64,000 bases of DNA from Leptolyngbya sp. FACHB-60 (GCF_014695775.1 NZ_JACJOX010000058.1:62001-126000), one strand, 5' to 3'. Counted from the stretch's first letter, positions 8,724-17,856 are shown. Notes: generated by a model from the letters alone, not told the origin. Translations and numbers: made by a program.

Positions 8724-9346
8724 TCAGCTATCTCAAGGGGGTGCTGGCCGATATTCAAAAGCCCGGTAACCACAAAATCATCGTTACCTTAGATGTCAAT
8801 CAGGTGGGCTACGACATGCAGGTGCCTGCCCGCCAACTGTCGCAGCTGCCGCCCCTAGGGGAGGTGGTGCAGCTCTTTAGCCACCTCTACTTTCGCGAAG
8901 ACCAGGCGGTATTGTTTGGCTTTGGCCAGCGCCAAGAGCGCGACTTGTTTCGGCTGCTAATTAGCGTCAGTGGCATTGGTCCCCAGATGGCTTTGGCCCT
9001 AATCGACACCCTGGGCGAGGCTGAGCTGACCCAGGCAGTAGTTAGCGGTAACACCCGTCTACTGTCGCGTACCCCAGGGGTGGGCAACAAAACCGCCGAA
9101 CGCCTGGTGCTGGAGCTTAAAACCAAGTTGCAAGACTGGCAAACCCAGTCGGGGGTGGGTCTAGTGCCCGATGCTGGACCGGTACCAACCCTCTACGAAG
9201 AGGTCGAGGCTACGCTCAGCGCCCTGGGCTATAGCCAGAGCGAGATTCTCAAGGCGCTTCAGGCCGTGGGGCGTAGCTCTACTTTGCAAAAGACAGCGGA
9301 TCCAGAAAGCTGGGTGCGCGAGGCGATCGCCTGGCTCAGTCAGTGA
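8720..9346 (+). CDS. ruvA: Holliday junction DNA helicase subunit RuvA
   Basis: RuvA tetramer binds four-way junctions and loads the RuvB motor for branch migration. The 208-aa product shows the N-terminal OB fold (MISYLKGVL...GYDMQVP), two helix-hairpin-helix motifs (LISVSGIGPQMALAL and LSRTPGVGNKTAERLVLELK) and the C-terminal RuvB-binding domain (LSALGYSQSEILKAL). The start overlaps the upstream stop by four bases. ruvB and ruvC are not in the window. Confidence 0.96.
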   Translation: MISYLKGVLADIQKPGNHKIIVTLDVNQVGYDMQVPARQLSQLPPLGEVVQLFSHLYFREDQAVLFGFGQRQERDLFRLLISVSGIGPQMALALIDTLGEAELTQAVVSGNTRLLSRTPGVGNKTAERLVLELKTKLQDWQTQSGVGLVPDAGPVPTLYEEVEATLSALGYSQSEILKALQAVGRSSTLQKTADPESWVREAIAWLSQ

Positions 9347-9437
9347 TCCTCTGCTTAGACTGATGGTGACCGCAGACCCTATGCTATAGTGAAAAATCCT
9401 GGCTCAAAATTATTCTTCTAGAGAAGTTGTCTTTCCC

Positions 9438-9707
9438 ATGACTCTGTTGCAAGCGCGTAAGCAGGAACTTATTTCCGACTATCAGGTGCACGAAACTGAC
9501 ACCGGCTCCGCCGATCTGCAGATTGCTATGCTCACCGATCGCATCAATCAGCTGAGCGCCCACCTGCAAAAGAACAAAAAAGACTACTCGTCTCGCCGTG
9601 GTCTGCTCAAAATGATTGGTCACCGCAAGCGCCTCATGGCCTACTTGCAAAAGCAAGACTCCGAGCGCTATCGGGCGCTGATTCAAAAGCTCGGCATTCG
9701 CGGCTAG
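9438..9707 (+). CDS. rpsO: 30S ribosomal protein S15
   Basis: 89-aa primary-binding protein of the small subunit, contacting the 16S central domain. The S15 signature is plain: HETDTGSADLQIAMLTDRINQLS, HLQKNKKDYSSRRGLLKMIGHRKRLMAYL and the end YRALIQKLGIRG. The normal length and the ATG are unambiguous. It is followed by the PAM68-like gene on the same strand. Confidence 0.98.
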   Translation: MTLLQARKQELISDYQVHETDTGSADLQIAMLTDRINQLSAHLQKNKKDYSSRRGLLKMIGHRKRLMAYLQKQDSERYRALIQKLGIRG

Positions 9708-9886
9708 GACTGGTCTGTCAAGGCTAAAGCTCATGCGTAGACTAGAGTGGGCTAATCTAAGCTGATAGTTGCAGTGGTTAGCTCACGTCAAACCTATAAG
9801 TTATTTGTCCAGGCTACGCATCTAGGCTAGGCGATCTAGCAATTGCAGCCTGGTCTCAAAATTGTCTGTTGTTGTCGTGTAGCGCT

Positions 9887-10411
9887 ATGGCCCCTGATTC
9901 GTCTCGCAAGCGCCTGCCATTTGAGCCTCGTAAGAGCGCTGCTAAGCCTGCCGAAGAGTCCAAAAAGGCTACTGCTAAGCCATCTCCTGCTAAAGACACC
10001 GCTCAGAAATCAGCTTCTGCCAAAAAAGCTGCTCCTGCTAAGCCGGGGGTGGTTTCTAAAAAGAAAAGTGGCGGTAAGCCGTCGGCCAGGGCAGCAACCG
10101 CTATTCCTGAAGTGGTGAGCGATCGCATGCTGCGGCGCATGCTAGCCTTTTCTGGTGTCCCAACCGGGGCGGGAATACTAACCTTTTTTGTGAGCTACTA
10201 CTTGGTGGTGAATCAGGTAGTAGCGTTGCCCTCTTACTTTGTGCTGTTGGTCACCTTGGGCTGCTTTGGCCTGGGGGTAGTGGGTCTGACCTACGGTGTA
10301 CTGTCGGCTTCCTGGGATGAAGATCGCCCCGGCACCCGGTTAGGCCTTGATGAGTTTCGGCTTAACTTTGGCCGTATGACCAGTGCTTGGGGTGCCAAGT
10401 CGGAGCGTTAA
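9887..10411 (+). CDS. PAM68-like photosystem II assembly protein
   Basis: Thylakoid membrane protein of the PAM68/DUF3464 family, whose Synechocystis (Sll0933) and Arabidopsis members help early photosystem II assembly. The 174-aa product has a Lys/Ala/Ser-rich N-terminus of about 75 residues, the conserved segment DRMLRRMLAFSGVPT, two hydrophobic helices separated by the short loop NQVVALPSY, and the conserved ending GVLSASWDEDRPGTRLGLDEFRLNFGRM. ATG 9887 is chosen over a non-ATG start at 9869. It follows rpsO, an arrangement I recall from other cyanobacteria. Confidence 0.92.
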   Translation: MAPDSSRKRLPFEPRKSAAKPAEESKKATAKPSPAKDTAQKSASAKKAAPAKPGVVSKKKSGGKPSARAATAIPEVVSDRMLRRMLAFSGVPTGAGILTFFVSYYLVVNQVVALPSYFVLLVTLGCFGLGVVGLTYGVLSASWDEDRPGTRLGLDEFRLNFGRMTSAWGAKSER

Positions 10412-10434
10412 TGTTGTAGATAGACTCTGGCTTG

Positions 10435-10466
10435 GCTGCGGGATAATTCCCGCAGCTTATTGGTTT
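10435..10466 (+). terminator. Hairpin after the rpsO-pam68 unit
   Basis: GCTGCGGGA (10435-10443) and TCCCGCAGC (10448-10456) form a perfect 9-bp GC-rich stem with a TAAT loop, followed by TTATTGGTTTT. Position just after the pam68 stop and stem quality fit an intrinsic terminator with a poor U tract. Confidence 0.6.
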
Positions 10467-10625
10467 TCCCTAGTTAGACAGGGTTAAAGGCTGTTTTCTC
10501 CAACGATGCTGCCTGGTTTTGTGTTGGGCATATCGAGCTGTTGAAGTGGCCGAGCGGCAGCAGCTAGCAATAGCTGAGCAATGTTAGGACAATGTATACT
10601 GAATCCTGTCTGTATATCCCGCTTT

Positions 10626-10654
10626 GTAGGGACATTGCACTGCAATGTCCCTAC
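10626..10654. repeat. Palindromic GTAGGGACATTGCA repeat
   Basis: GTAGGGACATTGCA (10626-10639) and its exact reverse complement (10641-10654) are separated by one base: a 14-bp perfect hairpin. This form is a widespread intergenic repeat in filamentous cyanobacteria. The rest of 10467-10760 holds no gene that I can support. Confidence 0.85.
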
Positions 10655-10760
10655 GGAATATCGATGGCGGATCGGGGCTTTGGGAGTTGGGTTGGGTATT
10701 AGGCTCCGTAGCTAAGAGTTGGCAATCTTTGGTCCTATGCTATGGCACCTGACCGATTGT

Positions 10761-11939
10761 TCAAGGCAGTTTCTCACTGTTTGGTTCGAGAGACGCTTGC
10801 ATAATTTGCTCAAGCTGCTCTTCCATTGTTTTGAGCATCTGGCTCAGCGCCTCTAGCGTTCGCGCCGAGGGGGTTTCGATGGTGAGCGACTGGCGAGCCC
10901 GCTGGCGAATCTCGAAAATCCGTTTTTGTAGGGTTTGGGCGACGCCGAGGGCATCTTCTCCCATCTGTTTGATTTGCTGCTGTTGATAAAATTTCAGCGC
11001 CGCTCCTCGCAGCACTTGAAGGGTGGCTTCTTCGCCGTGGGAACCTGCCATCAGTCGCAGGCGCAGTAGCACGCGCTCGCCTTTGTACAGCCGCTCAATG
11101 TCGGCATTTTTGGGCTGGGCAGTTGGCAACAGGGGCAGGTGCGTCAGCCGCTTGAGCTCGTTGATGATGCTTTGAACCTGGTCAAGGCTCAAGTTCTTTA
11201 GGGCAGCTTGAACTACGCCGTCTCTGCTCCAAAGCACTTGGCCGTGAGCGGGTCGCCGTTCTATATATAGACGCCCAATGCCTTCGGTTAATATCTGATA
11301 AAGCAGTGCCTGGGTGAGCTTGGGGGGCGACAATCGATGCAGCTGATCGAGGGGCACCTGGCTGAGGATGGGATCGAGGGCAAGGGCCAGTGGCTGAGAC
11401 TCTGGCTCAACCACTGGAGGTGGCTTAACCACTGGAGGTGGTTCTACAGGTGCAGGTGGAGGAGCTGTGGGCCGGCTGGGTGTCGGAGCGGGGCGATCGC
11501 TGTGCAGATCTTCAGGACTGTCAACGATAAAGGTCAGAAACTCATCACCCTGGTTTTGGGTGTGGGGTGGTGCCTCAATCTGTGGCTGAGGCCGTGCCTT
11601 TTGACGAGAGGCGTAGCTTAGATACTTAGAAAGCATCTTGCGCTGCCAGTCAGAGGTCACAGGCCATGACTTCACCGAGCAGTGGATGAATGAGACTTGC
11701 TTGCGGGCGTATTCTGTAGCAACAGTGTCGGACGGGTTGACCACGCCGAGGTGTAGGCAACTCGACTCTACCGAGAGCGGAATAATTTCGTGGTAAAGGC
11801 AGGCTTCAAAGGGCAAAATGCTATCGATTAGAGACAGCATTTGGGCCACGTTGAGGCGGCTATCAACAGCCTCACTGCCGCTTTGTATGTCTAGGGCAGA
11901 AAGGTCGTTGGCTAAAGCGTGGGTCTCGGGCTCCGGCAT
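10761..11939 (-). CDS. PilB/GspE N-terminal-domain-like protein without an ATPase core
   Basis: 392-aa soluble protein. Residues 28-110 (LNVAQMLSLIDSILPFEACLYHEIIPL, LHLGVVNPSD, CSVKSWPVTSDWQRKMLSKYL) look like the MshEN/GspE N-terminal domain of type II secretion and type IV pilus ATPases. A Pro-rich linker follows (about 120-185). The third part (about 190-350: LTQALLYQILTEGIGRLYIERRPAHGQVLWSRDGVVQ) resembles the segment that precedes the ATPase domain in PilB. No Walker A or B motif is present. It ends in a helical tail. A regulator or adaptor of pilus/secretion ATPases is possible; there is no pilus gene nearby. The same-strand genes upstream are 245 or more bases away. Confidence 0.75.
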   Translation of the reverse strand: MPEPETHALANDLSALDIQSGSEAVDSRLNVAQMLSLIDSILPFEACLYHEIIPLSVESSCLHLGVVNPSDTVATEYARKQVSFIHCSVKSWPVTSDWQRKMLSKYLSYASRQKARPQPQIEAPPHTQNQGDEFLTFIVDSPEDLHSDRPAPTPSRPTAPPPAPVEPPPVVKPPPVVEPESQPLALALDPILSQVPLDQLHRLSPPKLTQALLYQILTEGIGRLYIERRPAHGQVLWSRDGVVQAALKNLSLDQVQSIINELKRLTHLPLLPTAQPKNADIERLYKGERVLLRLRLMAGSHGEEATLQVLRGAALKFYQQQQIKQMGEDALGVAQTLQKRIFEIRQRARQSLTIETPSARTLEALSQMLKTMEEQLEQIMQASLEPNSEKLP

Positions 11940-12184
11940 GGGCCTGGCAAGTTAACGATCAGGATTCCCCTATGCTAGGCGCGAGGCAAGACACAGGGGT
12001 AGTTTCTTAAGATCAGCCTATTAATCTTTATGGGAGGCTTTACCCTTCCACTGGTTTGTCTACTCTAACCGTCTGAGAGCTGATGCTGCTAAAAAAGGGT
12101 TTGTTAAGAACTAAAACGCTGACAGAAAAGAGTTTCATAACGTTGTCATCAGTGCTGTGATCATCTGCCTGGGTGGCATAGGGG

Positions 12185-14284
12185 CTACTGTACCGATGCG
12201 CCTTCCCTAGCCGTGTCTGGGGTGATGACCTCGCTGGGGAGCATTGGTAGGGCGATCGCCTCTTCGCCTGCGGTCTGTACATCCGCTGGGGACGTCTCAA
12301 CCGATAGATCGTCGGTACTAACCTGCTCAAATCCCAGGGGTTCCTCCTGCGCTGGGACGATCGTTAGGTCAGCCGGGCTAGGGTTCTCTAGGGAGGGTAC
12401 CTGGAGTTCGGTAGCTGGAACGGCATTGCTAGATCCAACCTCAGCAGCCCCTGAGGTTGGATCTAGAGTCGGCAATAGGTCAGCTGGGGTGGCCGTTGGG
12501 TTGGTTAACGCCTCAGCATCTTCTTGAGATATAACCGCTGCTGGCTGTTCGGGCGCTGGGGCGCTGGATTGGGGCATATAGACTGTGCTGTCGGGAAATG
12601 CCCCAGGTATTGGGGATGTAGTCGTCACTGGAGCCGCAACGGGTTGACCGCCTTCTTTGGCATCGGCCCAGGAGGGGGACGCGATTTGCGAAGCGCTCCG
12701 AGCTGGAATCGCAGCGGCCTCCGCTTCTACCTCATGAGCTAGGGGTGCGATCGCCAGCGGCGTTGCCTCTGTTACAGCCTCGGCATTGCCGCTATCGGCA
12801 ACGGGGGCTGTTTCTAAAGGCATTAGCCCTTCTGGGTTGACAAGGTTTGCACTGCCGTCAGATGGCTCCTCTGGGAGAAGCGGCGCAACGCCGTCATCAC
12901 CGGTATCAGCCGTGGGAGAAGGGGTATCGCCTCGGTTGAATAACAGGTTAGCAATGGAGGCGGTCTGAGGAGAGGTGCTGCCCCCAGACGGAAACGCAGC
13001 CTGAGTGAAGCGTTCGACGGTGACCTGCCACAGCGCTGCCAAGGGATCGGTTTCTGGCGCGTTCTGCTCAGGCACGGCGGCGATCGCCTCGTTGACCGGT
13101 TCAGCTTGGGCAACAGGGTCGCTGGGGGAGGTCCACATCTGTAGCACCTCGTCTACAGGCTCCGCTGCTGCGATCTCTAGAGCGATCGGGTTTGCTGGTT
13201 CGGGAGCGGGGCTCAGCACCCAAGTCTGGGCATGGAGGTCAGGGTTTTGGGCCTCGTAGGCGGCGATCGCCTGGGCGACAGCATTGGCGCGGCGCTGCTG
13301 ATCGCGACGAATGCTGGGTTCTGTATTGCCCAACCCAGGAGCATTCCAGCGTCCGGTGTTGGGATTGATGTAAGACCGGGTACGGGCTACTAAAATGGCT
13401 TCCGGCCCCTCATAGCCGTTGGCCTTAGCTTCGGCCAGCCGCTCAATGTAGCCCACCCGTCCAATCGCGGCCAGGGGTGACTGGTTCGCCAGATCTAGCC
13501 CGTTGAGGGTTTCTTCAAGGGTGAGATTGAGGCCGTGTTTAAGCGCCCTTTCTCGCAACATATCTCCCTGGTTCTGAAGCCGTGCTAGCTGCTTCTGATC
13601 GGCTTCCGCCGGAGTTTTGGCCCCGTGCTGATACGAAAATGTACCCATATTCCACACGCGGTTGCCAGGATCAGTGTGGCCAAAGTAGGCAGGATTAATG
13701 GCGCCATTGGGGGTGCGGGTGCCTTCAGCACTGCCCACGGCCCAGGCCACCAGCGAGTCTGAATGACCTTCGAACAAACCCGGCAGCGGGTTGGCTAGAA
13801 CTTTGGGCTCAGCTAATTTGGCCTGGGCCATAACCACTGCGCTCGAGGGCTCCAGACCAAAATCGAGGGCTAAAAGCGGGGTTTCTTTGGGGAGTTCGGC
13901 CTGGGGCTCGGGGGCGACCGGCGGGGGAGCTACTGCCACCATCACGGTGGCCTCGGGCAACGGCGGGGCCGGGGGCAGCAAGGCTGTGGCCGACGTGCTT
14001 TCGTTGAGGGCAACAGCGACCCCGCGCCGATACACCCCAGTGGGCAACTGCTGGGGTGAGTGATAGCGCATGGGCGGGTTGGCCGCCTGGGCTGGAATAG
14101 GCAGAGGGTGACTGGTGACATCGATCGCTGGGGCAGCGACCACAGTTTCGGCGGTGGGGGGCTGCTCGGCCCACTGAGGCTGGGAGAGCTCAAAGCTGAG
14201 AATGCCGTCGTCGGCCCTCACGGCGGTGGGGCTAAACAGGGCCAACAGAGCACTGGCGGCTAGGAGAGTGGGATGTAGCTTCAT
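12185..14284 (-). CDS. Large secreted protein with an AEGT...GHTDPGN domain
   Basis: 699-aa exported protein of unknown function. ATG 14284 gives a clear signal peptide (MKLHPTLLAASALLALFSP then AVRADDG); a start 30 bases upstream would bury it. After a low-complexity segment, about residues 195-365 form a conserved-looking block: AWAVGSAEGTRTPNGAINPAY, FGHTDPGNRVWNMGTFSYQH, AIGRVGYIERLAEAK, ARTRSYINPNTGRWNAPGLG. The AEGT followed by a G-H-T-D-P-G-N segment recalls lysozyme-like muramidases, where EG(T) holds the catalytic Glu, but this is only a resemblance. The C-terminal 330 residues are Ala/Pro/Glu-rich and probably disordered. It is preceded at 78 bases by a lipoprotein gene on the same strand. 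Confidence 0.75.
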   Translation of the reverse strand: MKLHPTLLAASALLALFSPTAVRADDGILSFELSQPQWAEQPPTAETVVAAPAIDVTSHPLPIPAQAANPPMRYHSPQQLPTGVYRRGVAVALNESTSATALLPPAPPLPEATVMVAVAPPPVAPEPQAELPKETPLLALDFGLEPSSAVVMAQAKLAEPKVLANPLPGLFEGHSDSLVAWAVGSAEGTRTPNGAINPAYFGHTDPGNRVWNMGTFSYQHGAKTPAEADQKQLARLQNQGDMLRERALKHGLNLTLEETLNGLDLANQSPLAAIGRVGYIERLAEAKANGYEGPEAILVARTRSYINPNTGRWNAPGLGNTEPSIRRDQQRRANAVAQAIAAYEAQNPDLHAQTWVLSPAPEPANPIALEIAAAEPVDEVLQMWTSPSDPVAQAEPVNEAIAAVPEQNAPETDPLAALWQVTVERFTQAAFPSGGSTSPQTASIANLLFNRGDTPSPTADTGDDGVAPLLPEEPSDGSANLVNPEGLMPLETAPVADSGNAEAVTEATPLAIAPLAHEVEAEAAAIPARSASQIASPSWADAKEGGQPVAAPVTTTSPIPGAFPDSTVYMPQSSAPAPEQPAAVISQEDAEALTNPTATPADLLPTLDPTSGAAEVGSSNAVPATELQVPSLENPSPADLTIVPAQEEPLGFEQVSTDDLSVETSPADVQTAGEEAIALPMLPSEVITPDTAREGASVQ

Positions 14285-14362
14285 GGGGCAGCGGGGGGGT
14301 AAATGGCCGAACATATTTGGGCTGAGGCAGGAGTCGGGATTTTGAATAAGGAGTGGTTGGGC

Positions 14363-14971
14363 CTAGAACGGCAGGCGTGGCGGTGGTCGATTGAGCGATC
14401 GCTCCAGCACGCGATCGGAGGGCTCGACCATAGCCCAAGAGCCATCGGGCTGCCGTCGCAGGGTAGCAAAGTGAATGTAGCGCCCGCGCCCCATAACGTC
14501 TCCAGCTTCAATGGGTCCCAAAGGGGGGTGGCTAACACCGCAGTAGCGAAACAGGTAGGCCGGTACCTCTGGGGTCGAAAAATAAATACAGTTAAATCCC
14601 TTGGCCGCTAGCTCTACCTGTCCGGTAAACGGAGCGCGTAGCTTGGCACCCTCTAGCCGAATCGAAATATCGCCCAGGCTGCCGGTGACCAACTGCCCAG
14701 CCACGCGATCGCCCGACTCGATCTCCCAGGTCTGCTTCAACACAATCTGACGGGGCACCGTTGGCGTCAACCTGCCGCAACCGCCTAGACCTAGCAGCAG
14801 CATGCCTAAACCTAAACCGAGGACCAGCCGGCCAAGGGAGCGTCGACCCAAGCGCAAGAACGGCTGAGAAAACTGACCTCTCGCCCAAGGACCTAAAGAT
14901 CTCCAGCCAAAGTGGCCAATTAGCGGCAGGGCGCTATTGAAACCGAAAGCGGTAGCCAGCGTACTCGTCAT
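14363..14971 (-). CDS. Putative lipoprotein of unknown function
   Basis: The annotated frame gives 202 aa with a hydrophobic stretch ending in a lipobox, LLLGLGGCGR (Cys about residue 65). TTG 14851 would give a lipoprotein signal peptide of normal length (GRRSLGRLVLGLGLGM...); ATG 14971 gives a long basic leader and overlaps the upstream gene by 38 bases. The mature part is beta-rich (QIVLKQTWEIESGDRVAGQLVTGSLGDISIRL, GAKLRAPFTGQVEL) with paired Cys in FNCIYF and FRYCGVS. No family recognised. Confidence 0.65.
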   Translation of the reverse strand: MTSTLATAFGFNSALPLIGHFGWRSLGPWARGQFSQPFLRLGRRSLGRLVLGLGLGMLLLGLGGCGRLTPTVPRQIVLKQTWEIESGDRVAGQLVTGSLGDISIRLEGAKLRAPFTGQVELAAKGFNCIYFSTPEVPAYLFRYCGVSHPPLGPIEAGDVMGRGRYIHFATLRRQPDGSWAMVEPSDRVLERSLNRPPPRLPF

Positions 14972-15347
14972 TTTCGTACAGAATTACTAGCTGAACGGTT
15001 GGATCCCACGCCATCGGATATGCTTCGCGCTCTGAGACCACCCCAGAGCGCACCTGGAGCTGAGGCAGGCTACAGTAGGGCTCGGCAACGATCTTGCGCA
15101 CATTTTCTTTCGGGTCACGCTCGGGCACGACCAGCAGCTGAGCGAGCTGCTCACGGCTCAACTGGGCCGTGCTCTGCACAATCTTTTCGCATCCCTCAGC
15201 GCTCTGGGTACCAGCGGACTGCAACCAGCCGCCCAGCTTCTGATCGTCGATGGCCAGTAGCCCAATGGCCAGAACAATTGCCCCCGCAACAAAGGGCTTG
15301 GCGTTTGCCAAGGTGATTTTTTTCCCCTGGGGATGCGTTGGAACCAT
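14934..15347 (-). CDS. Single-pass membrane protein of unknown function
   Basis: 137 aa with one N-terminal membrane helix (PFVAGAIVLAIGLLAI) and a soluble C-terminal domain containing two Cys (EGCEKIV, EPYCSLPQ) and ending in an aromatic strand LVILYENDEYAGYRFRFQ. The Cys pair suggests an extracytoplasmic disulfide. It overlaps the lipoprotein gene by up to 38 bases and starts 45 bases after its upstream neighbour, so the minus-strand cluster is probably an operon. No family recognised. Confidence 0.75.
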   Translation of the reverse strand: MVPTHPQGKKITLANAKPFVAGAIVLAIGLLAIDDQKLGGWLQSAGTQSAEGCEKIVQSTAQLSREQLAQLLVVPERDPKENVRKIVAEPYCSLPQLQVRSGVVSEREAYPMAWDPTVQLVILYENDEYAGYRFRFQ

Positions 15348-15391
15348 CAGCTGCCTCCTTGAAACTCAGTGAAGAATAGAGCTACACCGCG

Positions 15392-16405
15392 CTAAAGCTG
15401 GCCGCCCACAACCAGCCCTAAAACCAGCAAAAACACTCGAATGGCCGGGCCGAAGGCCAGATTGGGGGCCAGGGTGGCTCGGTAGAGGGCATAGGCTGTG
15501 ATCGCGGTAATCACTGCCACCGCCACTGACCAAAGGGCTGGAAAGGCAGCCAGTAGCAGATTCAAAGCCAGGCGACCGATGACGCCGCCTCCAAGCCACA
15601 GCACCCCATCCACCACAGACAGAGACGCGCCTCGACTCGGATGCCCTAGGGGAGAATGGGTGACCGCAGGCTTAGCTTGCTGAGGGGCAACAAAGCGGGC
15701 GATCGCTAAACCAGCATCCCAAACGGTACGGCTCAGGTGGGCAATGATCTCGGAGGGCTCTTGCCCCAGCGCAAACAGATCAGAGGCTAGAGCACTCCAC
15801 TGGCCCCGACTCCGACGTTTGGAAGGGCCATAGGTGGTGCGCAGATGGCTAGCTAACTGGTTGACCTCGGCTGAAATAGGATTGCGAGGTGCAGGGGATA
15901 GGTTGGGGCTAACGGTGCGGTAAGCCAGGACAATATTGCCTTGGTGATCCATCTCGGCTGAAGCTAAGACGGCCCGATCGGCATCGAGGTAGGGAGGTGC
16001 CACCGGCTGCCCCTGGGCGTTGGCAATAGGATGAGCGCGGGTCAATCGAGTCTGGATCAGCTGCATTTCTGCGATCGCCCGTTCTTGCTCGGACGACAGC
16101 TGATTAATCTTCTGGGCCATGGCGTTCAGGCGTTTGAGGTAGACTTCCACGGGCGGTGCTCCAGCGGATGGGTTGGCCGTTAGCCCGGCTCCCCCCGCCT
16201 GTTCAGAGCGCCATTGCAGGGCATCAATAGCCGTAGAAAAATCTACGCTAGGGCGTGACGGCCCTCCAGAGCTGGCCTGAGCCCCTCGACTCGCCGTGCT
16301 AGGCAGCGATGGTTCACTGGCCCAGTCAACCTGTACGATCGCATCGCTTTGGCTGAGAGCGTTGACTGTGTTGGTGAGTTTGGTTTGAATGCTTTGAAAA
16401 TCCAT
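15392..16405 (-). CDS. Membrane protein of unknown function with C-terminal helices
   Basis: 337 aa. The N-terminal 110 residues are Ser/Ala/Gly-rich and then contain a coiled-coil-like segment (VEVYLKRLNAMAQKINQLSSEQERAIAEMQLIQ). A middle part has RTTYGPSKRRSRGQWSALASDLFALGQEP. The last 85 residues are two or three membrane helices (VVDGVLWLGGGVIGRLALNLLL, PALWSVAVAVITAITAYALYR, AIRVFLLVLGLVVGG). It is the first gene of the five-gene minus-strand run. No family recognised. Confidence 0.75.
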   Translation of the reverse strand: MDFQSIQTKLTNTVNALSQSDAIVQVDWASEPSLPSTASRGAQASSGGPSRPSVDFSTAIDALQWRSEQAGGAGLTANPSAGAPPVEVYLKRLNAMAQKINQLSSEQERAIAEMQLIQTRLTRAHPIANAQGQPVAPPYLDADRAVLASAEMDHQGNIVLAYRTVSPNLSPAPRNPISAEVNQLASHLRTTYGPSKRRSRGQWSALASDLFALGQEPSEIIAHLSRTVWDAGLAIARFVAPQQAKPAVTHSPLGHPSRGASLSVVDGVLWLGGGVIGRLALNLLLAAFPALWSVAVAVITAITAYALYRATLAPNLAFGPAIRVFLLVLGLVVGGQL

Positions 16406-16989
16406 TGCTTAGTAACCTGTGGAGAGCAGCCAAAAACCATCAACCCCGCCCTTCAGCTCAAGCTGACCGGTGTAGAGCGATCATTGGCGATCGCCAGCCA
16501 CCTGGCTTCGGTGCAGTCCCGAAGAGAAAGGTGATACAAGTGTACCATATCTATTTCGGATGCGTACTAAAAAATGTACTAACTGCTCTAGCTCAGAGAA
16601 GTTGGGCTTGGCGGGTTCGCCTCCGGTAAACGTTAATGCGACTGAAGCAGGGGCGGCACCGGACTGCCCCCTTAAAGACCGGTTTCGCTTCAAAATGCCG
16701 CCAATATTGTGAAAATTATCCGAAGAAACCTCAGTAACTCAATCAGGCTCTGTAAATTGGGGGCAACTGGGTGACGATTTATCACAATTGCCTTTGATGC
16801 TTAGCTCTTGAAACCTCGGCTGCGCTGGCTTGGGGCGCGGCATTAGCGCTGTTGAAGCCTGATTTTGTTCTGGGATTAGAAGACATTTTTGTCGTCGCTG
16901 CCGTGCCTAATAGCTCCACAGAATTGCCCCATTAGGGCATTCTGAGCTTGGTAATTTGCCTCAGCCCATCTACCCTACGAGTTGTTGCC
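16406..16989. other. 584-base intergenic region, no supported gene
   Basis: Upstream of both the minus-strand membrane-protein gene and the plus-strand MlaE-type gene, so it must hold divergent promoters. Short open frames here look like chance. The only visible structure is an AT-rich patch around 16540-16580 with two GTAC-TA words. No RNA gene recognised. Confidence 0.5.
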
Positions 16990-17856
16990 ATGGTTAAGGC
17001 CTACGACAAAACCTTACGGCGTTCCCTTGCCCTACCGGAGCTGGCCAACTCCGGCTGCGGCCCCCGGCCTAGCCCCCGAGCGGCAACGACGGTGCAGACA
17101 AAATCTTGTCCTTATCACATTGTGATGGCCTGCTTTTTGGGCGGTCAGGTGCTCATGCGCATTTTGCGCGGCCGGGTCAATGGTCAGCGGACTCTAGAGC
17201 AAATGGTTGCGGCAGGGCCGTTGACCCTAACTCCCGTGCTGCTGACCAATGTGTTTGCCGGCATGATTTTTACCGTGCAAACCGCCCGCGAGCTGGAGCG
17301 TTTTGGGGCCATGCACGCCCTAGGTGGGGCTTTTGCTATGGCCTTTTGTCGAGAACTGGCCCCCATTTTGACGGCGGCTATTATGGCCGGACAGGTGGGC
17401 ACAGCCTACGCCGCTGAAATTGGCTGCATGAAGGTAACGGATCAAATTGATGCTCTCAAGGTGTTGCGCACAGACCCCATCAACTATCTAGTGGTGCCTC
17501 GGGTGGTGGCCTGCTGCGTGATGCTGCCAGTGCTTACCGTGCTGGGCCTCGTGTTGGGAATTGTCGGCGGGGCTGGGGTAGCCTTTTTGCTCTATGAAAT
17601 GCCGGCGGGTCAGTTTTTAGACTCAGTGCGATCGCTAATGGTGCTCAACGATCTCATCGCTGTCTTGATCAAATCGGTTTTGTTTGGGGCCATCGTCGCT
17701 TTGGCAGGCTGCACCTGGGGGCTAACGACCACCTGTAGTCGGTCGGTCGGCCGAGCTGCGACGTCTGCGGTGGTCACCACTTGGGTGGGGCTGTTTATGG
17801 TCGACTTCTTTTTGTCGCTGGTGTTATTTGGCGGTGCCGGGCTAGCGCCGCACTAA
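16990..17856 (+). CDS. MlaE/TGD1-type ABC transporter permease
   Basis: Permease of the MlaE family (plastid Ycf63/TGD1 relatives), which moves phospholipids between membranes with an ATPase and an MCE-domain protein. The 288-aa product has an N-terminal amphipathic part, then helices with the family core ELAPILTAAIMAGQVGTAYAAEIGCMKVTDQIDALKVL, which holds the cytoplasmic coupling segment, and YLVVPRVVACCVMLPVL. ATG 16990 is preferred; TTG 16948 is possible. The ATPase and MCE partners are not in the window, as is common in cyanobacteria. Confidence 0.9.
   Translation: MVKAYDKTLRRSLALPELANSGCGPRPSPRAATTVQTKSCPYHIVMACFLGGQVLMRILRGRVNGQRTLEQMVAAGPLTLTPVLLTNVFAGMIFTVQTARELERFGAMHALGGAFAMAFCRELAPILTAAIMAGQVGTAYAAEIGCMKVTDQIDALKVLRTDPINYLVVPRVVACCVMLPVLTVLGLVLGIVGGAGVAFLLYEMPAGQFLDSVRSLMVLNDLIAVLIKSVLFGAIVALAGCTWGLTTTCSRSVGRAATSAVVTTWVGLFMVDFFLSLVLFGGAGLAPH

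Noticed and set aside
10545..10562. AGTGGCCGAGCGGCAGCA resembles the D-arm of a Leu/Ser tRNA
   Set aside because: No acceptor stem, anticodon arm or GGTTCGA-type T-arm follows within a tRNA length.
12040..12330. 96-codon minus-strand frame at the end of the secreted-protein gene
   Set aside because: Lies largely in another frame of the Ala/Pro-rich coding region and its 3' gap; no protein-like pattern.
16948..16989. N-terminal extension of the MlaE-type permease from TTG 16948
   Set aside because: No ribosome site and not conserved-looking; ATG 16990 is sufficient.
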